DNA of 64,000 nt from Stenotrophomonas hibiscicola ATCC 19867 (GTDB lineage Bacteria; Pseudomonadota; Gammaproteobacteria; Xanthomonadales; Xanthomonadaceae), in assembly GCF_000382065.1 (NCBI RefSeq), contig NZ_KB907499.1, positions 439,880 through 503,879 on the forward strand, written 5' to 3'. The translations under genes were made by a program, and so were the position numbers. Positions within the stretch are counted from its first letter, which is position 1; every line of letters starts with the position of its first letter. The notes under the pieces were generated by a model. That model was not told where the DNA came from and did not search any database. It worked only from the letters and a program-made list of their open reading frames with translations. Shown here in pieces: positions 23,957-31,487 of the stretch.

Positions 23957-26038
23957 ATGCCCATCCTCGCCCTGCAACCGGCCCGCCTGCCCCTGGCCGC
24001 CGCCCTCGCCCTGTGCCTGCTCCCGACCACCCGTGCCTTCGCCCAGGACGGCGCCACCACGCTGGACAGCATCCAGGTCGCCGGCAGCTGGCTGGGTACC
24101 GGCCTGCATGACAGCGTCAAGCGCTTTGCCGGCGCGCGCACCGTGGTCGACCGCCAGCGCATCGAGGCCAGCGGCGCGGCCAGCATCGGCGATGCCATGC
24201 GCCGCATCCCCGGCGTGCAGGTCACCGACAACTCCGGCACGGCCGGCAGCTCGGTGTCGCTGAACATCGGCGTGCGCGGCCTCACCGGGCGCTACTCGCC
24301 GCGCTCGACCGTACTGTTGGACGGCGTGCCGCTGGCGGTGGCGCCGTATGGCCAGCCACAGCTGTCGTTCGCGCCGACCAGCCTGTCCAACATCGAGTCG
24401 ATCGACGTGGTGCGCGGCGGCGGCGCGGTGCGCTACGGGCCGCAGAACGTCGGTGGCATCATCAACTTCAGCACCCGCGCCATTCCCACCGAGGCCGGCC
24501 TGCACGGCGAAGCCGGCGTGCGCTACACCGCCTACGACCATGGCGGCGGCGACAGCGCCCAGTACAACGCCTTCCTCGGCGGCACCGGCGACAACGGCTT
24601 GGGCGCCGCCCTGCTCTACTCCGGCCAGGACGGCCGCGGCTGGCGCCAGGGCAGCGATGACCGCTTCAACGATCTCGCGCTGAAGTTCGCCTACGCTATC
24701 GACGAACAGCAGGAGCTGCGTGCCAAGCTGTCCTACTACGACGTACGCTCGCTGACCCCGGGCGGCCTGACCCGTGCGCAGTACGAGGCCGATCCGTTCC
24801 AGAACACCCGACCGACCGATTTCTGGAAGGGCCACCGCACCGGCATCGACCTGGGCTACACCAACACGCTGTCGGCCAACAGCGAGTTCGAGGTGCTGGC
24901 CTATTACAACGAGAGCACCCGTGCCAGCTCGCTGATCAACGCCGCCAACACCCAGTTGACCGTGCAGCCGCGCGACTACCGCGTGCTTGGCATCGAGCCG
25001 CGCTATACCCAGCGCCTGCACTGGGGCAGCGCGGTGCATGACATCACCGCCGGCTACCGCTTCCTGCGCGAGCGCGGCAACGACCGCAGCTACACCGTCG
25101 CCCGCCGCACCGGCACGGCCAGCGCCACCACCCGCTTCGACAACGCCACCGACGCGCACGCCTTCTACATCGACGACCGCATTGCGATCGGCCAGTGGCG
25201 GATCACGCCGGGCGTGCGCATGGAATGGATCGACATGGACCGCCGCCAGGCCGGAGGCACGGCGACCTTCAGCAGCCGCAACGACAAGGCCCTGCCCTCG
25301 ATCAACATCGCCTACCTGCTGACTCCGCAGCTGACCGTGTTCGGCAACTACACCACCTCGTTCGGACCGGTACAGAACATCCAGCTCAATTCGCAGACCG
25401 CCAGCAATCCGCTGAACCCGGAAGTGGCCAAGACCACCGAGCTGGGCGCACGCTGGCAGGATGGGGCACTGCGCGCGGAAGTGACCGTGTTCAAGATGCG
25501 CTTCGACAACCAGATCCTGCAGGTGCCGGGCATCACCCCGCCCACCTTCCAGAACATCGGTGCCACCGACCACAAGGGTGTGGAGAGCGCACTGGAGTAC
25601 CACTTCGCCGAGGACGGCGCGCTGGCCGGGCTCGAGCTGTACGCCAACTACACCTGGACCAAGGCGATCCAGCAGTCCGGCGACAACCGTGGCCTGGACG
25701 TGCCGTTCTACTCGCGCGACACCGACAGCATCGGCGCCCGCTACGCGCTGGCCGGCTGGACCTTCAACGTCTCCAGCACCCACCAGAGCGGCCAGTTCTC
25801 CGACGCTGCCAACACCTGGGCCGAGAGCGCTGACGCGCGCGTGGGACGCGTGCCGGGCGTACGCCTGTGGAATGCCCAAGTGGCCTGGCAGGTGCCGGGG
25901 CCGGGTAACAGCGAGATCGCGCTGGGCGTGAACAACCTGGCCGACAAGCGCTGGTACACCCGCAACGTCGATGGCAACGCAGGCCGCATGGTGGCCGCGC
26001 CGCGCACCTTCTACGTAAAGGGCCGCTACCGCTTCTGA
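23957..26038 (+). CDS. FecA-like TonB-dependent siderophore receptor
   Basis: A 693-residue outer-membrane receptor with a signal peptide ending near RAFAQ. The TonB-box-like segment LDSIQVAGS precedes the plug (SIGDAMRRIPGVQVTDNSGTAG, then IESIDVVRGGGAVRYGPQNVGGIINFSTR). The barrel ends KGRYRF. Its size and the plug resemble ferric-dicitrate receptor FecA, but no N-terminal signalling extension is present, so it should not use a FecIR-type surface signal. A Fur box lies directly upstream, and import of an iron chelate is likely. Ferric citrate is only the nearest named relative. Confidence 0.88.
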   Translation: MPILALQPARLPLAAALALCLLPTTRAFAQDGATTLDSIQVAGSWLGTGLHDSVKRFAGARTVVDRQRIEASGAASIGDAMRRIPGVQVTDNSGTAGSSVSLNIGVRGLTGRYSPRSTVLLDGVPLAVAPYGQPQLSFAPTSLSNIESIDVVRGGGAVRYGPQNVGGIINFSTRAIPTEAGLHGEAGVRYTAYDHGGGDSAQYNAFLGGTGDNGLGAALLYSGQDGRGWRQGSDDRFNDLALKFAYAIDEQQELRAKLSYYDVRSLTPGGLTRAQYEADPFQNTRPTDFWKGHRTGIDLGYTNTLSANSEFEVLAYYNESTRASSLINAANTQLTVQPRDYRVLGIEPRYTQRLHWGSAVHDITAGYRFLRERGNDRSYTVARRTGTASATTRFDNATDAHAFYIDDRIAIGQWRITPGVRMEWIDMDRRQAGGTATFSSRNDKALPSINIAYLLTPQLTVFGNYTTSFGPVQNIQLNSQTASNPLNPEVAKTTELGARWQDGALRAEVTVFKMRFDNQILQVPGITPPTFQNIGATDHKGVESALEYHFAEDGALAGLELYANYTWTKAIQQSGDNRGLDVPFYSRDTDSIGARYALAGWTFNVSSTHQSGQFSDAANTWAESADARVGRVPGVRLWNAQVAWQVPGPGNSEIALGVNNLADKRWYTRNVDGNAGRMVAAPRTFYVKGRYRF

Positions 26039-26075
26039 GCCGGTAGCCGCCCGATGCGGTGACGGTGGCGCTCAC

Positions 26076-26100
26076 GGTGGCGGCGTATCATGCCGCCACC
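26076..26100 (+). promoter_or_regulatory. 9-bp hairpin abutting the ClC channel start
   Basis: GGTGGCGGC (26,076-26,084) and GCCGCCACC (26,092-26,100) pair perfectly around a 7-base loop and end at the base before ATG 26,101. No Shine-Dalgarno sequence is visible. If an upstream GTG at 26,059 is the true start, the repeat is coding. Confidence 0.5.
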
Positions 26101-27873
26101 ATGTCTTCGCCCGTTTCGCCATCGCGCCTGCATCTGGCCTTCCAGGGCCTGCGCCTGCGGCTGCGCGGCAGCGACCTGTGGTTCATCGCGCTGGCGCTGC
26201 TGGTTGGCCTGATCGCCGGCTACCTGACCCTGCTGCAGTCGGGCATCGCGCGCTGGCTGCAGGGCACGTTGTATGGGCTGGACGACGGCATGCGGCTGAG
26301 CTCCCTGCCCTCGCTGACCTGGACCGCGCTACTGGTGCTGCCACTGGGCGGACTGCTGGTCGGCCTGGTCAGCCTGGCGGCGACGCGACTGAAACGGCCA
26401 CTGCTCGATGCGGTGGAAGCCAATGCGCTGCACGGCGGCCGCATGTCGATGCGCGACAACCTGATCGTGCTGACCCAGACCCTGCTGTCCAACGGCTGCG
26501 GCGCGTCGGTCGGCCTTGAGGCTTCGTATACGCAGATGGGCGCGGGCAGCGGCTCGCAGCTGGGCCGGGTGATGCGCCTGCGTCGCAACGACGTGCGCAT
26601 CCTGGTCGGTGCCGGTGCCGCCGGTGCCATCGCCGCTGCGTTTGGTGCGCCGCTGGCCGGTGCGTTCTACGCCTTCGAGATCGTCATCGGCGCCTACACG
26701 CCGGCCGCACTGGCGCCGGTGGCCGTGGCCGCACTGGCCGGTGCGTTCGTGGCCGATCAGGCCGGCATCGAGGCTTACCTGCTGCCCGCCGCTTCGACCA
26801 TAGACGTACGCGCCGCCGACTACGCCATTTACGGACTGCTGGGCTGCTGCTGCGCGATGGTCGGCATTGTCATCATGCGCCTGATCGCGTCCATTGAAGG
26901 GAGGGTCAAGCGCAGCCCGTTGCCACTGTGGGGCCGCCCGGTGGTGGGTGGCCTGCTGCTGATCCCGCTGGCCCTGGCCAGTCCGCAGGTGCTGTCGTCC
27001 GGCCATGGCGCGCTGCACCTGGACCTGACCACGCACCTGCCGTTGATCTGGATCGGCGGCCTGCTGACCCTGAAGTGCCTGGCCTCGGGCATCTCGCTCG
27101 GCTTCGGCTTCCGTGGCGGCCTGTTCTTCGCCTCGCTGTTCATGGGCACCCTGGTCGGCGCGCTGTTCGCCGGACTGCTGGGCATGGCCACCGGCGTTCC
27201 GGTGATCGACGCCACCTCGGCCGCGCTGGCCGGCATGGCCGCGCTGGCTGCTGCCGTCGTTGGCGCGCCGATGACCATGGCCATGCTGGTGCTGGAAGGC
27301 ACGCACGATTTCCTGCTGACCAGCGTGGTGATGAGCGCGGTACTGGTGTCCAGCACGCTGGTGCGGCAGTGGTTCGGCTACTCGTTCTCGACCTGGCGCA
27401 TGCACCTGCGCGGCGAGACCATCAAGAGCGCCCGCGACGTGGGCTGGGTGCAGAACCTCAACGCCGGCCGGCTGATGCGCAAGGGCGTGGCCACTACTCC
27501 GGCCGATCTCGATGCCGCCGCGTTCCGCCAGCGCTTCCCGCTGGGCTCGGGCAGCCGGGTGATCCTGATCGACAGCGAAGGCCATTACGCAGGCATCGTG
27601 CAGATTCCGCGCGTCTACGGCGACGGCGTGAAGCCGGAGACCATGATCGGCGAGCTGGCCGAGAACCGTGACGTGTCACTGTCACCGGCCGCGGACGTGG
27701 TCAGCGTGATGCAGCGCTTCGACCAGACCCAGGCCGATGAACTGGCCGTGGTCGCCGCCGACGGCCAGGTCCTGGGCGTGGTCTCTGAAGCCTTCGTCCG
27801 CAAGCGCTACGCCGAGGAACTGGACAAGCGCCAGCGCGAACTGATGGGCGAGCGCGTCGAGGACACCGACTGA
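26101..27873 (+). CDS. ClC-family chloride channel/antiporter with C-terminal CBS region
   Basis: A 590-residue protein with about ten membrane helices. Selectivity-filter elements are recognisable though diverged: NGCGASVGLEAS (residues 131-142) replaces GSGIP/GKEGP and keeps the gating glutamate as Glu140. FGFRGGLFFASLFMG replaces GxFxP. The last 150 residues are cytoplasmic and resemble paired CBS domains (RVILIDSEGHYAGIVQIPRVY and ADELAVVAADGQVLGVVSEAF). It moves chloride, probably in exchange for protons, and may help in acid stress. An upstream GTG start at 26,059 cannot be excluded. Confidence 0.87.
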   Translation: MSSPVSPSRLHLAFQGLRLRLRGSDLWFIALALLVGLIAGYLTLLQSGIARWLQGTLYGLDDGMRLSSLPSLTWTALLVLPLGGLLVGLVSLAATRLKRPLLDAVEANALHGGRMSMRDNLIVLTQTLLSNGCGASVGLEASYTQMGAGSGSQLGRVMRLRRNDVRILVGAGAAGAIAAAFGAPLAGAFYAFEIVIGAYTPAALAPVAVAALAGAFVADQAGIEAYLLPAASTIDVRAADYAIYGLLGCCCAMVGIVIMRLIASIEGRVKRSPLPLWGRPVVGGLLLIPLALASPQVLSSGHGALHLDLTTHLPLIWIGGLLTLKCLASGISLGFGFRGGLFFASLFMGTLVGALFAGLLGMATGVPVIDATSAALAGMAALAAAVVGAPMTMAMLVLEGTHDFLLTSVVMSAVLVSSTLVRQWFGYSFSTWRMHLRGETIKSARDVGWVQNLNAGRLMRKGVATTPADLDAAAFRQRFPLGSGSRVILIDSEGHYAGIVQIPRVYGDGVKPETMIGELAENRDVSLSPAADVVSVMQRFDQTQADELAVVAADGQVLGVVSEAFVRKRYAEELDKRQRELMGERVEDTD

Positions 27874-27879
27874 CCCCGC

Positions 27880-27910
27880 AAAAAGGGGACGGAGGGGATT
27901 AAGTCGTTTC
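27880..27910. repeat. Half copy of the GGGACGGAGGGGATTAAG repeat
   Basis: AAAAAGGGGACGGAGGGG continuing to ATTAAGTCGTTTC matches the left arm of the perfect hairpin at 22,835. The right arm is missing here, so it is a half-site relic. Confidence 0.75.
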
Positions 27911-27924
27911 TGGCACGCTGACTA

Positions 27925-27973
27925 ACCACGCGTGGCGTGGACCGCTGGAAATCCACGCATGGCGTGGATCTAC
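27925..27973. repeat. SMAG repeats
   Basis: A degenerate copy at 27,925-27,947 precedes an inverted copy (ATCCACGCATGGCGTGGATC then TAC) at 27,951-27,973, just upstream of the MgtC-like gene. Confidence 0.8.
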
Positions 27974-28001
27974 TGTCACCTCGACCGGGTAGACTCCGGC
28001 C

Positions 28002-28718
28002 ATGCGCTTCATTGAGACCTTCCAGGCCGGTCCCTTCGCCGACACCGTGGTCAGCCTGCTGGCCGCCTTCGTGCTGGGCACGCTGATCGGCGCCGAGCGC
28101 CAGTACCGGCAACGCACCGCCGGCCTGCGCACCAATGTGCTGGTGGCCGTAGGCGCCGCCGCCTTCGTCGACCTCGGCATGCGCATCGCCGGCAGTGCCG
28201 AGGCGGTGCGGGTGATCTCCTACGTGGTCTCCGGCGTCGGCTTCCTCGGCGCGGGCGTGATCATGAAGGAAGGCATGAACGTGCGCGGCCTGAACACCGC
28301 CGCCACCCTGTGGTGCTCGGCGGCGGTGGGCAGCTGCACCGGCGCGGACATGTTGGCCGAAGGCGTGCTGCTGACCGTGCTGATCATCGCCGGCAATACC
28401 CTGCTGCGGCCGCTGGTGAATGCGATCAACCGCATCCCGATCAACGAAGCCGCCACGGAAGCCACCTACGAGGTGCGCCTGAGCGTGGATGCCGAAGCCG
28501 TACCACGGGTGCGTGAGCGGTTGGTCGATGCGCTGGAAGCAGCGCAGTACCCGGTCGGTGATGTGCAGGTGGTCGAGCATGCCGATGCACCAACCGATGT
28601 GATCGCGGTGCTGGTCAGTACTGCCGTGAGTGCCGATGAGCTGGACGTGGTGCTGGCGCGGATGGAGCACGTGCCGGGCGTGCTGCATGCCACCTGGGAA
28701 GTCAGTACCCGCGATTGA
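28002..28718 (+). CDS. MgtC/SapB-family membrane protein
   Basis: A 238-residue protein. The first 145 residues form the MgtC-type membrane domain: FVLGTLIGAERQYRQRTAGLRTNVLVAVGAAAFVDLG is the signature, followed by VSGVGFLGAGVIMKEGMNVRGLNTAATLWCSAAVG. A soluble ACT-like tail of about 80 residues follows. In Salmonella MgtC inhibits the F-ATPase and helps growth in low magnesium and in macrophages. Other members, like SapB/YhiD, have unknown roles. The gene stands alone between SMAG copies. Confidence 0.87.
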   Translation: MRFIETFQAGPFADTVVSLLAAFVLGTLIGAERQYRQRTAGLRTNVLVAVGAAAFVDLGMRIAGSAEAVRVISYVVSGVGFLGAGVIMKEGMNVRGLNTAATLWCSAAVGSCTGADMLAEGVLLTVLIIAGNTLLRPLVNAINRIPINEAATEATYEVRLSVDAEAVPRVRERLVDALEAAQYPVGDVQVVEHADAPTDVIAVLVSTAVSADELDVVLARMEHVPGVLHATWEVSTRD

Positions 28719-28722
28719 TTCC

Positions 28723-28785
28723 ATCCACGCATGGCGTGGATCTACCGAGGTCGTGGTGAAGTAGATCCACGCCATGCGTGGATGC
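28723..28785. repeat. SMAG inverted pair
   Basis: An inverted copy (ATCCACGCATGGCGTGGATC) at 28,723-28,745 is followed by GTAGATCCACGCCATGCGTG at 28,761-28,785. The pair lies between the convergent mgtC-like and merR genes. Confidence 0.87.
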
Positions 28786-28790
28786 TTCTC

Positions 28791-29198
28791 TCACCGACCC
28801 GCCATGCGCTGCTGCGCACGCAGCAGTTTCTGGAACGAACCGCACTTCCGAGCGTCCTCCGCCTGCGGGCAGGCCGCCGCGCGTTGCAGGTGCCGGCGCA
28901 CCCGTTGCAGCCGGGTGATCTGCCGCTGCAGCACATCGGCCTGCGCCAGCAGGGCCTCCCGGTCCAGGGAGATGCACCCGCGCTGCAGTGGCAGCGATGC
29001 CCCGATCTGCTGCAGCGACAGACCGGCCGCCTGGCCGAGGCCGATCAACGCGAGCCGTTCCAGCACCTGCTCGTCGTACTGCCGGCGCAGGCCGCGACGG
29101 CCCAGTGCCTGCAGCAGCCCAAGTTGTTCGTAGTAGCGCAGGGTCGAGGCCGGCACGCCGCTGCGCTTGACCACCTCGCCAATATCCAGTTCGCGCAC
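28791..29198 (-). CDS. MerR-family transcriptional regulator
   Basis: A 135-residue regulator with a GTG start. The winged HTH is clear (LDIGEVVKRSGVPASTLRYYEQLGLLQALGRRGLRRQYDEQVLERL), followed by a long dimerisation helix. The C-terminus carries cysteines at QRGC and in ACPQAEDARKCGSF (C-x8-C), which could bind a metal or sense oxidation. It lacks the CxxCxC cluster of SoxR. The divergent methyltransferase gene has a 19-bp-spacer promoter, so this protein probably activates it and itself. Confidence 0.83.
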   Translation of the reverse strand: MRELDIGEVVKRSGVPASTLRYYEQLGLLQALGRRGLRRQYDEQVLERLALIGLGQAAGLSLQQIGASLPLQRGCISLDREALLAQADVLQRQITRLQRVRRHLQRAAACPQAEDARKCGSFQKLLRAQQRMAGR

Positions 29199-29202
29199 GG
29201 GC

Positions 29203-29233
29203 TTGACCTCAAGTGACCTTCAAGCGCCAACCT
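29203..29233 (+). promoter_or_regulatory. MerR-type promoter with 19-bp spacer
   Basis: TTGACC (29,203-29,208) and CAACCT (29,228-29,233) are 19 bp apart. Between them lies CCTCAAGTGACCTTCAAG (29,207-29,224), an imperfect 7+4+7 repeat of the same shape as a SoxR box. It lies 5 bp from the merR start and about 28 bp before the methyltransferase start. Confidence 0.6.
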
Positions 29234-29261
29234 ATGGGCAACTACCCACCGAGGCAAGGCC

Positions 29262-30089
29262 ATGGCCAGCACACCCCCCCTTGATCAGAACGCCCTGTGG
29301 AACGGCCCTGGCGGCCAGGTCTGGGTTGCGCAGCAGGCCCTTCTCGATGGCCTGTTCCAGCCGATGGCCGACCTGCTCGTGGCCGAACTTCCGGAAACCG
29401 TCACGCAACTGCTCGACATCGGCTGCGGTACCGGGGCCAGCCTGCTGGCATCAGCCGCCGCACGCCCGTCGGCGCACTGCACCGGCCTGGACATCTCCGC
29501 GCCGATGCTGGCGCTGGCCCGTCAACGCGCCGAGGCGGCAGGGCTGGACGCAGACTTCATCGTCGCCGACGCACAGCAGCATCCGTTGCCCACCGCGCAC
29601 TTCGACTGGATCCAATCTCGGTTGGGCGTGATGTTCTTCGAAGATACCGAGGCCGCCTTCGTCAACCTGCGCCGCGCGGCGCGACCGGGTGCCGGCCTGC
29701 GTTTCCTCGCCTGGCGCGGCGCCGGGGAAAATCCGTTCATGACCACCGCCGAGCACGCCATCGGCGATGCCCTGGATCTTCCGCCCCGCGTACCGGGCGA
29801 ACCGGGCCAGTTCGCCTTTGCCGACGGCGAGCGCGTGCAGCATCTGCTGCAGGCCGCCGGCTGGAATGACGTGGAGGTTGTTGCGGTAGACCTGCCCTGC
29901 TCGCTCGCCCGCGAGGACCTGCCTACCTATGTCGGCCAAGTGGGCCCGTTGGGCCTGGCGTTGCGCACGATGCCGAAGGAACGCGCCGATTCTCTGCTGG
30001 CCCGAGCACTGGCCGCATTCGCACCGTTCGTCGAGAACGACCGCGTACGCGTGGATGCCGCCTGCTGGCTGGTCCGCGGCCACGCGTAG
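29262..30089 (+). CDS. Class I SAM-dependent methyltransferase
   Basis: A 275-residue methyltransferase. Motif I is LLDIGCGTGASLL (residues 50-62), followed by HCTGLDISAPMLALARQRAEAAG and the post-motif DFIVADAQQHPLPTAHFDWIQSRLGVMFF. It should transfer a methyl group from S-adenosylmethionine to a small molecule; the UbiE/type-11 pattern does not fix the substrate. The ribosome site AAGG lies just ahead of ATG 29,262. It is divergent from a MerR gene and likely under its control, so detoxification or stress use is plausible. Confidence 0.82.
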   Translation: MASTPPLDQNALWNGPGGQVWVAQQALLDGLFQPMADLLVAELPETVTQLLDIGCGTGASLLASAAARPSAHCTGLDISAPMLALARQRAEAAGLDADFIVADAQQHPLPTAHFDWIQSRLGVMFFEDTEAAFVNLRRAARPGAGLRFLAWRGAGENPFMTTAEHAIGDALDLPPRVPGEPGQFAFADGERVQHLLQAAGWNDVEVVAVDLPCSLAREDLPTYVGQVGPLGLALRTMPKERADSLLARALAAFAPFVENDRVRVDAACWLVRGHA

Positions 30090-30166
30090 AAAAATGGGAC
30101 GGAGGGGATTAAGTCGCACATGCCCGTGTCGTGCCGGAAACGACTTAATCCCCTCCGTCCCCTTTT
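30090..30166. terminator. Hairpin of the GGGACGGAGGGGATTAAG family
   Basis: A left arm at 30,091-30,116 and right arm at 30,141-30,166 pair over about 25 bp with one mismatch, around a 24-base loop. It lies between the convergent methyltransferase and hypothetical genes and begins one base after the methyltransferase stop. Probable two-way terminator. Confidence 0.75.
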
Positions 30167-30171
30167 GTCGT

Positions 30172-30462
30172 CTACAGCGCCTCGCCGGCGTCGGCCAGAC
30201 GAGATTCGATCAACGCATACCACTGCTGCAGCACGTCGATCAGCATGTCCAGCTCCGCATCGGTACGCTGCGCGCGGCCGCTGCGCAGGCAGGCCTGGGC
30301 CTCCTGCAGCTGGGCAAGGAACCCGGCCACGGTATCGGCCTGCAGGATCAGGCCTGGCAGGCGCCGCCCGGGAATGCGTACCACGGCATGGTTGCCGAGC
30401 TGGCCGTACACGCTGAGTGTGGTTTCCGTCTTCATGGAAAGAGGCAGGAATTGAGCGTTCAT
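30172..30462 (-). CDS. Small conserved-looking protein of unknown function
   Basis: This 96-residue protein is not recognised with confidence. It starts MNAQFLPLSMKTETTLSVYG; the second Met (30,435) is an alternative start. The core is VYGQLGNHAVVRIPGRRLPGLILQADTVAGFLAQLQEAQACLRSG, then LDMLIDVLQQWYALIESRLADAG. This suggests a small alpha/beta cytosolic protein with no signal peptide or membrane segment. It lies 120 bp downstream of the OmpA-type lipoprotein gene on the same strand and could be read through from it. Codon use is like the neighbours, so it is probably real. Confidence 0.6.
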   Translation of the reverse strand: MNAQFLPLSMKTETTLSVYGQLGNHAVVRIPGRRLPGLILQADTVAGFLAQLQEAQACLRSGRAQRTDAELDMLIDVLQQWYALIESRLADAGEAL

Positions 30463-30581
30463 CGCGTGCACCGTTAGAAGACCTGAGCCGCAGGCAGGCG
30501 TGGACGACGGGGGAGACGTTGCCACGCCTGCCGGCGGTCAGGGGGGACTCGGGACCGGGGCCTGGCCCCGGTGAGGGAATT

Positions 30582-31424
30582 TCAGCGCGGCTGTGCCACT
30601 CCGGCGATCTGCACGCGACGGTTTGGCGCCAGGCAGGCGATCAGCGCGCGCCGATTGCGCTGCTCGCACTGCACGATCGGCTCGGCCGCGCCGCGTCCTT
30701 CGGCGCTGATGCTGGCTGCAGGCACGCCGCCCTGCACCAGCGCGCTGCGCACGGCCTCGGCGCGGCGCTGCGACAGGGTCTGGTTGTAGCTGGCACTGCC
30801 GATACGGTCGGTGTAGCCGGTCACCCGGATCGACTGCACCTGTGCGGCTTCACGCACCTGCGCCAGGATGCCCTGCACCGCCTGCTGGCCCTCGGCGCTG
30901 AGTACAGCGCTGTCGAAGCCGAACAGCGCGTCGGCAGACAGCCGCAGCGGCTGTTCTGGCAGCGGTGCCGGTGCCGGTGCCGGCGGGGCCGGTGGCCGCG
31001 GCGGCTCCAGCACGGCCGCGCACGATTCCGGCTTCCAGTACCCCGCCTGGGCAATGCCCTTGCTGTCAAAGCGGACCTGGAACTGGCAGGTGAAGTACTC
31101 CGCGCCCTGCGCGGTGCGGAAGTTGAACAGGTAGTTCCACTCGCGCACGCCCCACATGCCTTCATTGAAATGCGGCGTGCCCAGCAGCGTGTACAACTGC
31201 CGCTTGCTCATGCCCGGCGCGAAGCGGCGCAGGTCGGCGACGTCCGGATAGATGCCTTCCTTCAACGAGGCCCTGGAGGCCTCCGGGAACTGCACGACGG
31301 TGGCTTCGGCAGGACCGTCGGTGGCCGGCGCATGGCTGCGGCAGGCGGCCAGCAGGCCCACCCCCAGGATCAGGCCCAGCGTAGCGGCATGTTGGCCGGC
31401 GCGGGCGATACGATGCTGTTTCAT
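30582..31424 (-). CDS. tpgA: OmpA/SmpA lipoprotein, TpgA-like adhesin partner
   Basis: A 280-residue lipoprotein: signal and lipobox LLAAC place the lipid on Cys28. A SmpA/OmlA-like domain (residues about 50-135: DLRRFAPGMSKRQLYTLLGTPHFNEG) is followed by a proline-rich linker. The C-terminal OmpA domain contains VTGYTDRIGSASYNQTLSQRRAEAV and binds peptidoglycan in this family. The gene lies 63 bp after the trimeric adhesin gene. The same SmpA-plus-OmpA architecture and position define TpgA, which anchors the adhesin AtaA to peptidoglycan in Acinetobacter. A matching role is inferred. Confidence 0.85.
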   Translation of the reverse strand: MKQHRIARAGQHAATLGLILGVGLLAACRSHAPATDGPAEATVVQFPEASRASLKEGIYPDVADLRRFAPGMSKRQLYTLLGTPHFNEGMWGVREWNYLFNFRTAQGAEYFTCQFQVRFDSKGIAQAGYWKPESCAAVLEPPRPPAPPAPAPAPLPEQPLRLSADALFGFDSAVLSAEGQQAVQGILAQVREAAQVQSIRVTGYTDRIGSASYNQTLSQRRAEAVRSALVQGGVPAASISAEGRGAAEPIVQCEQRNRRALIACLAPNRRVQIAGVAQPR

Positions 31425-31487
31425 GTCATTCCCCCTGTAGACGTTTCCGCGGTACCGGGCCGCGCGTGCGGCCCGGCGGCGGAGATA

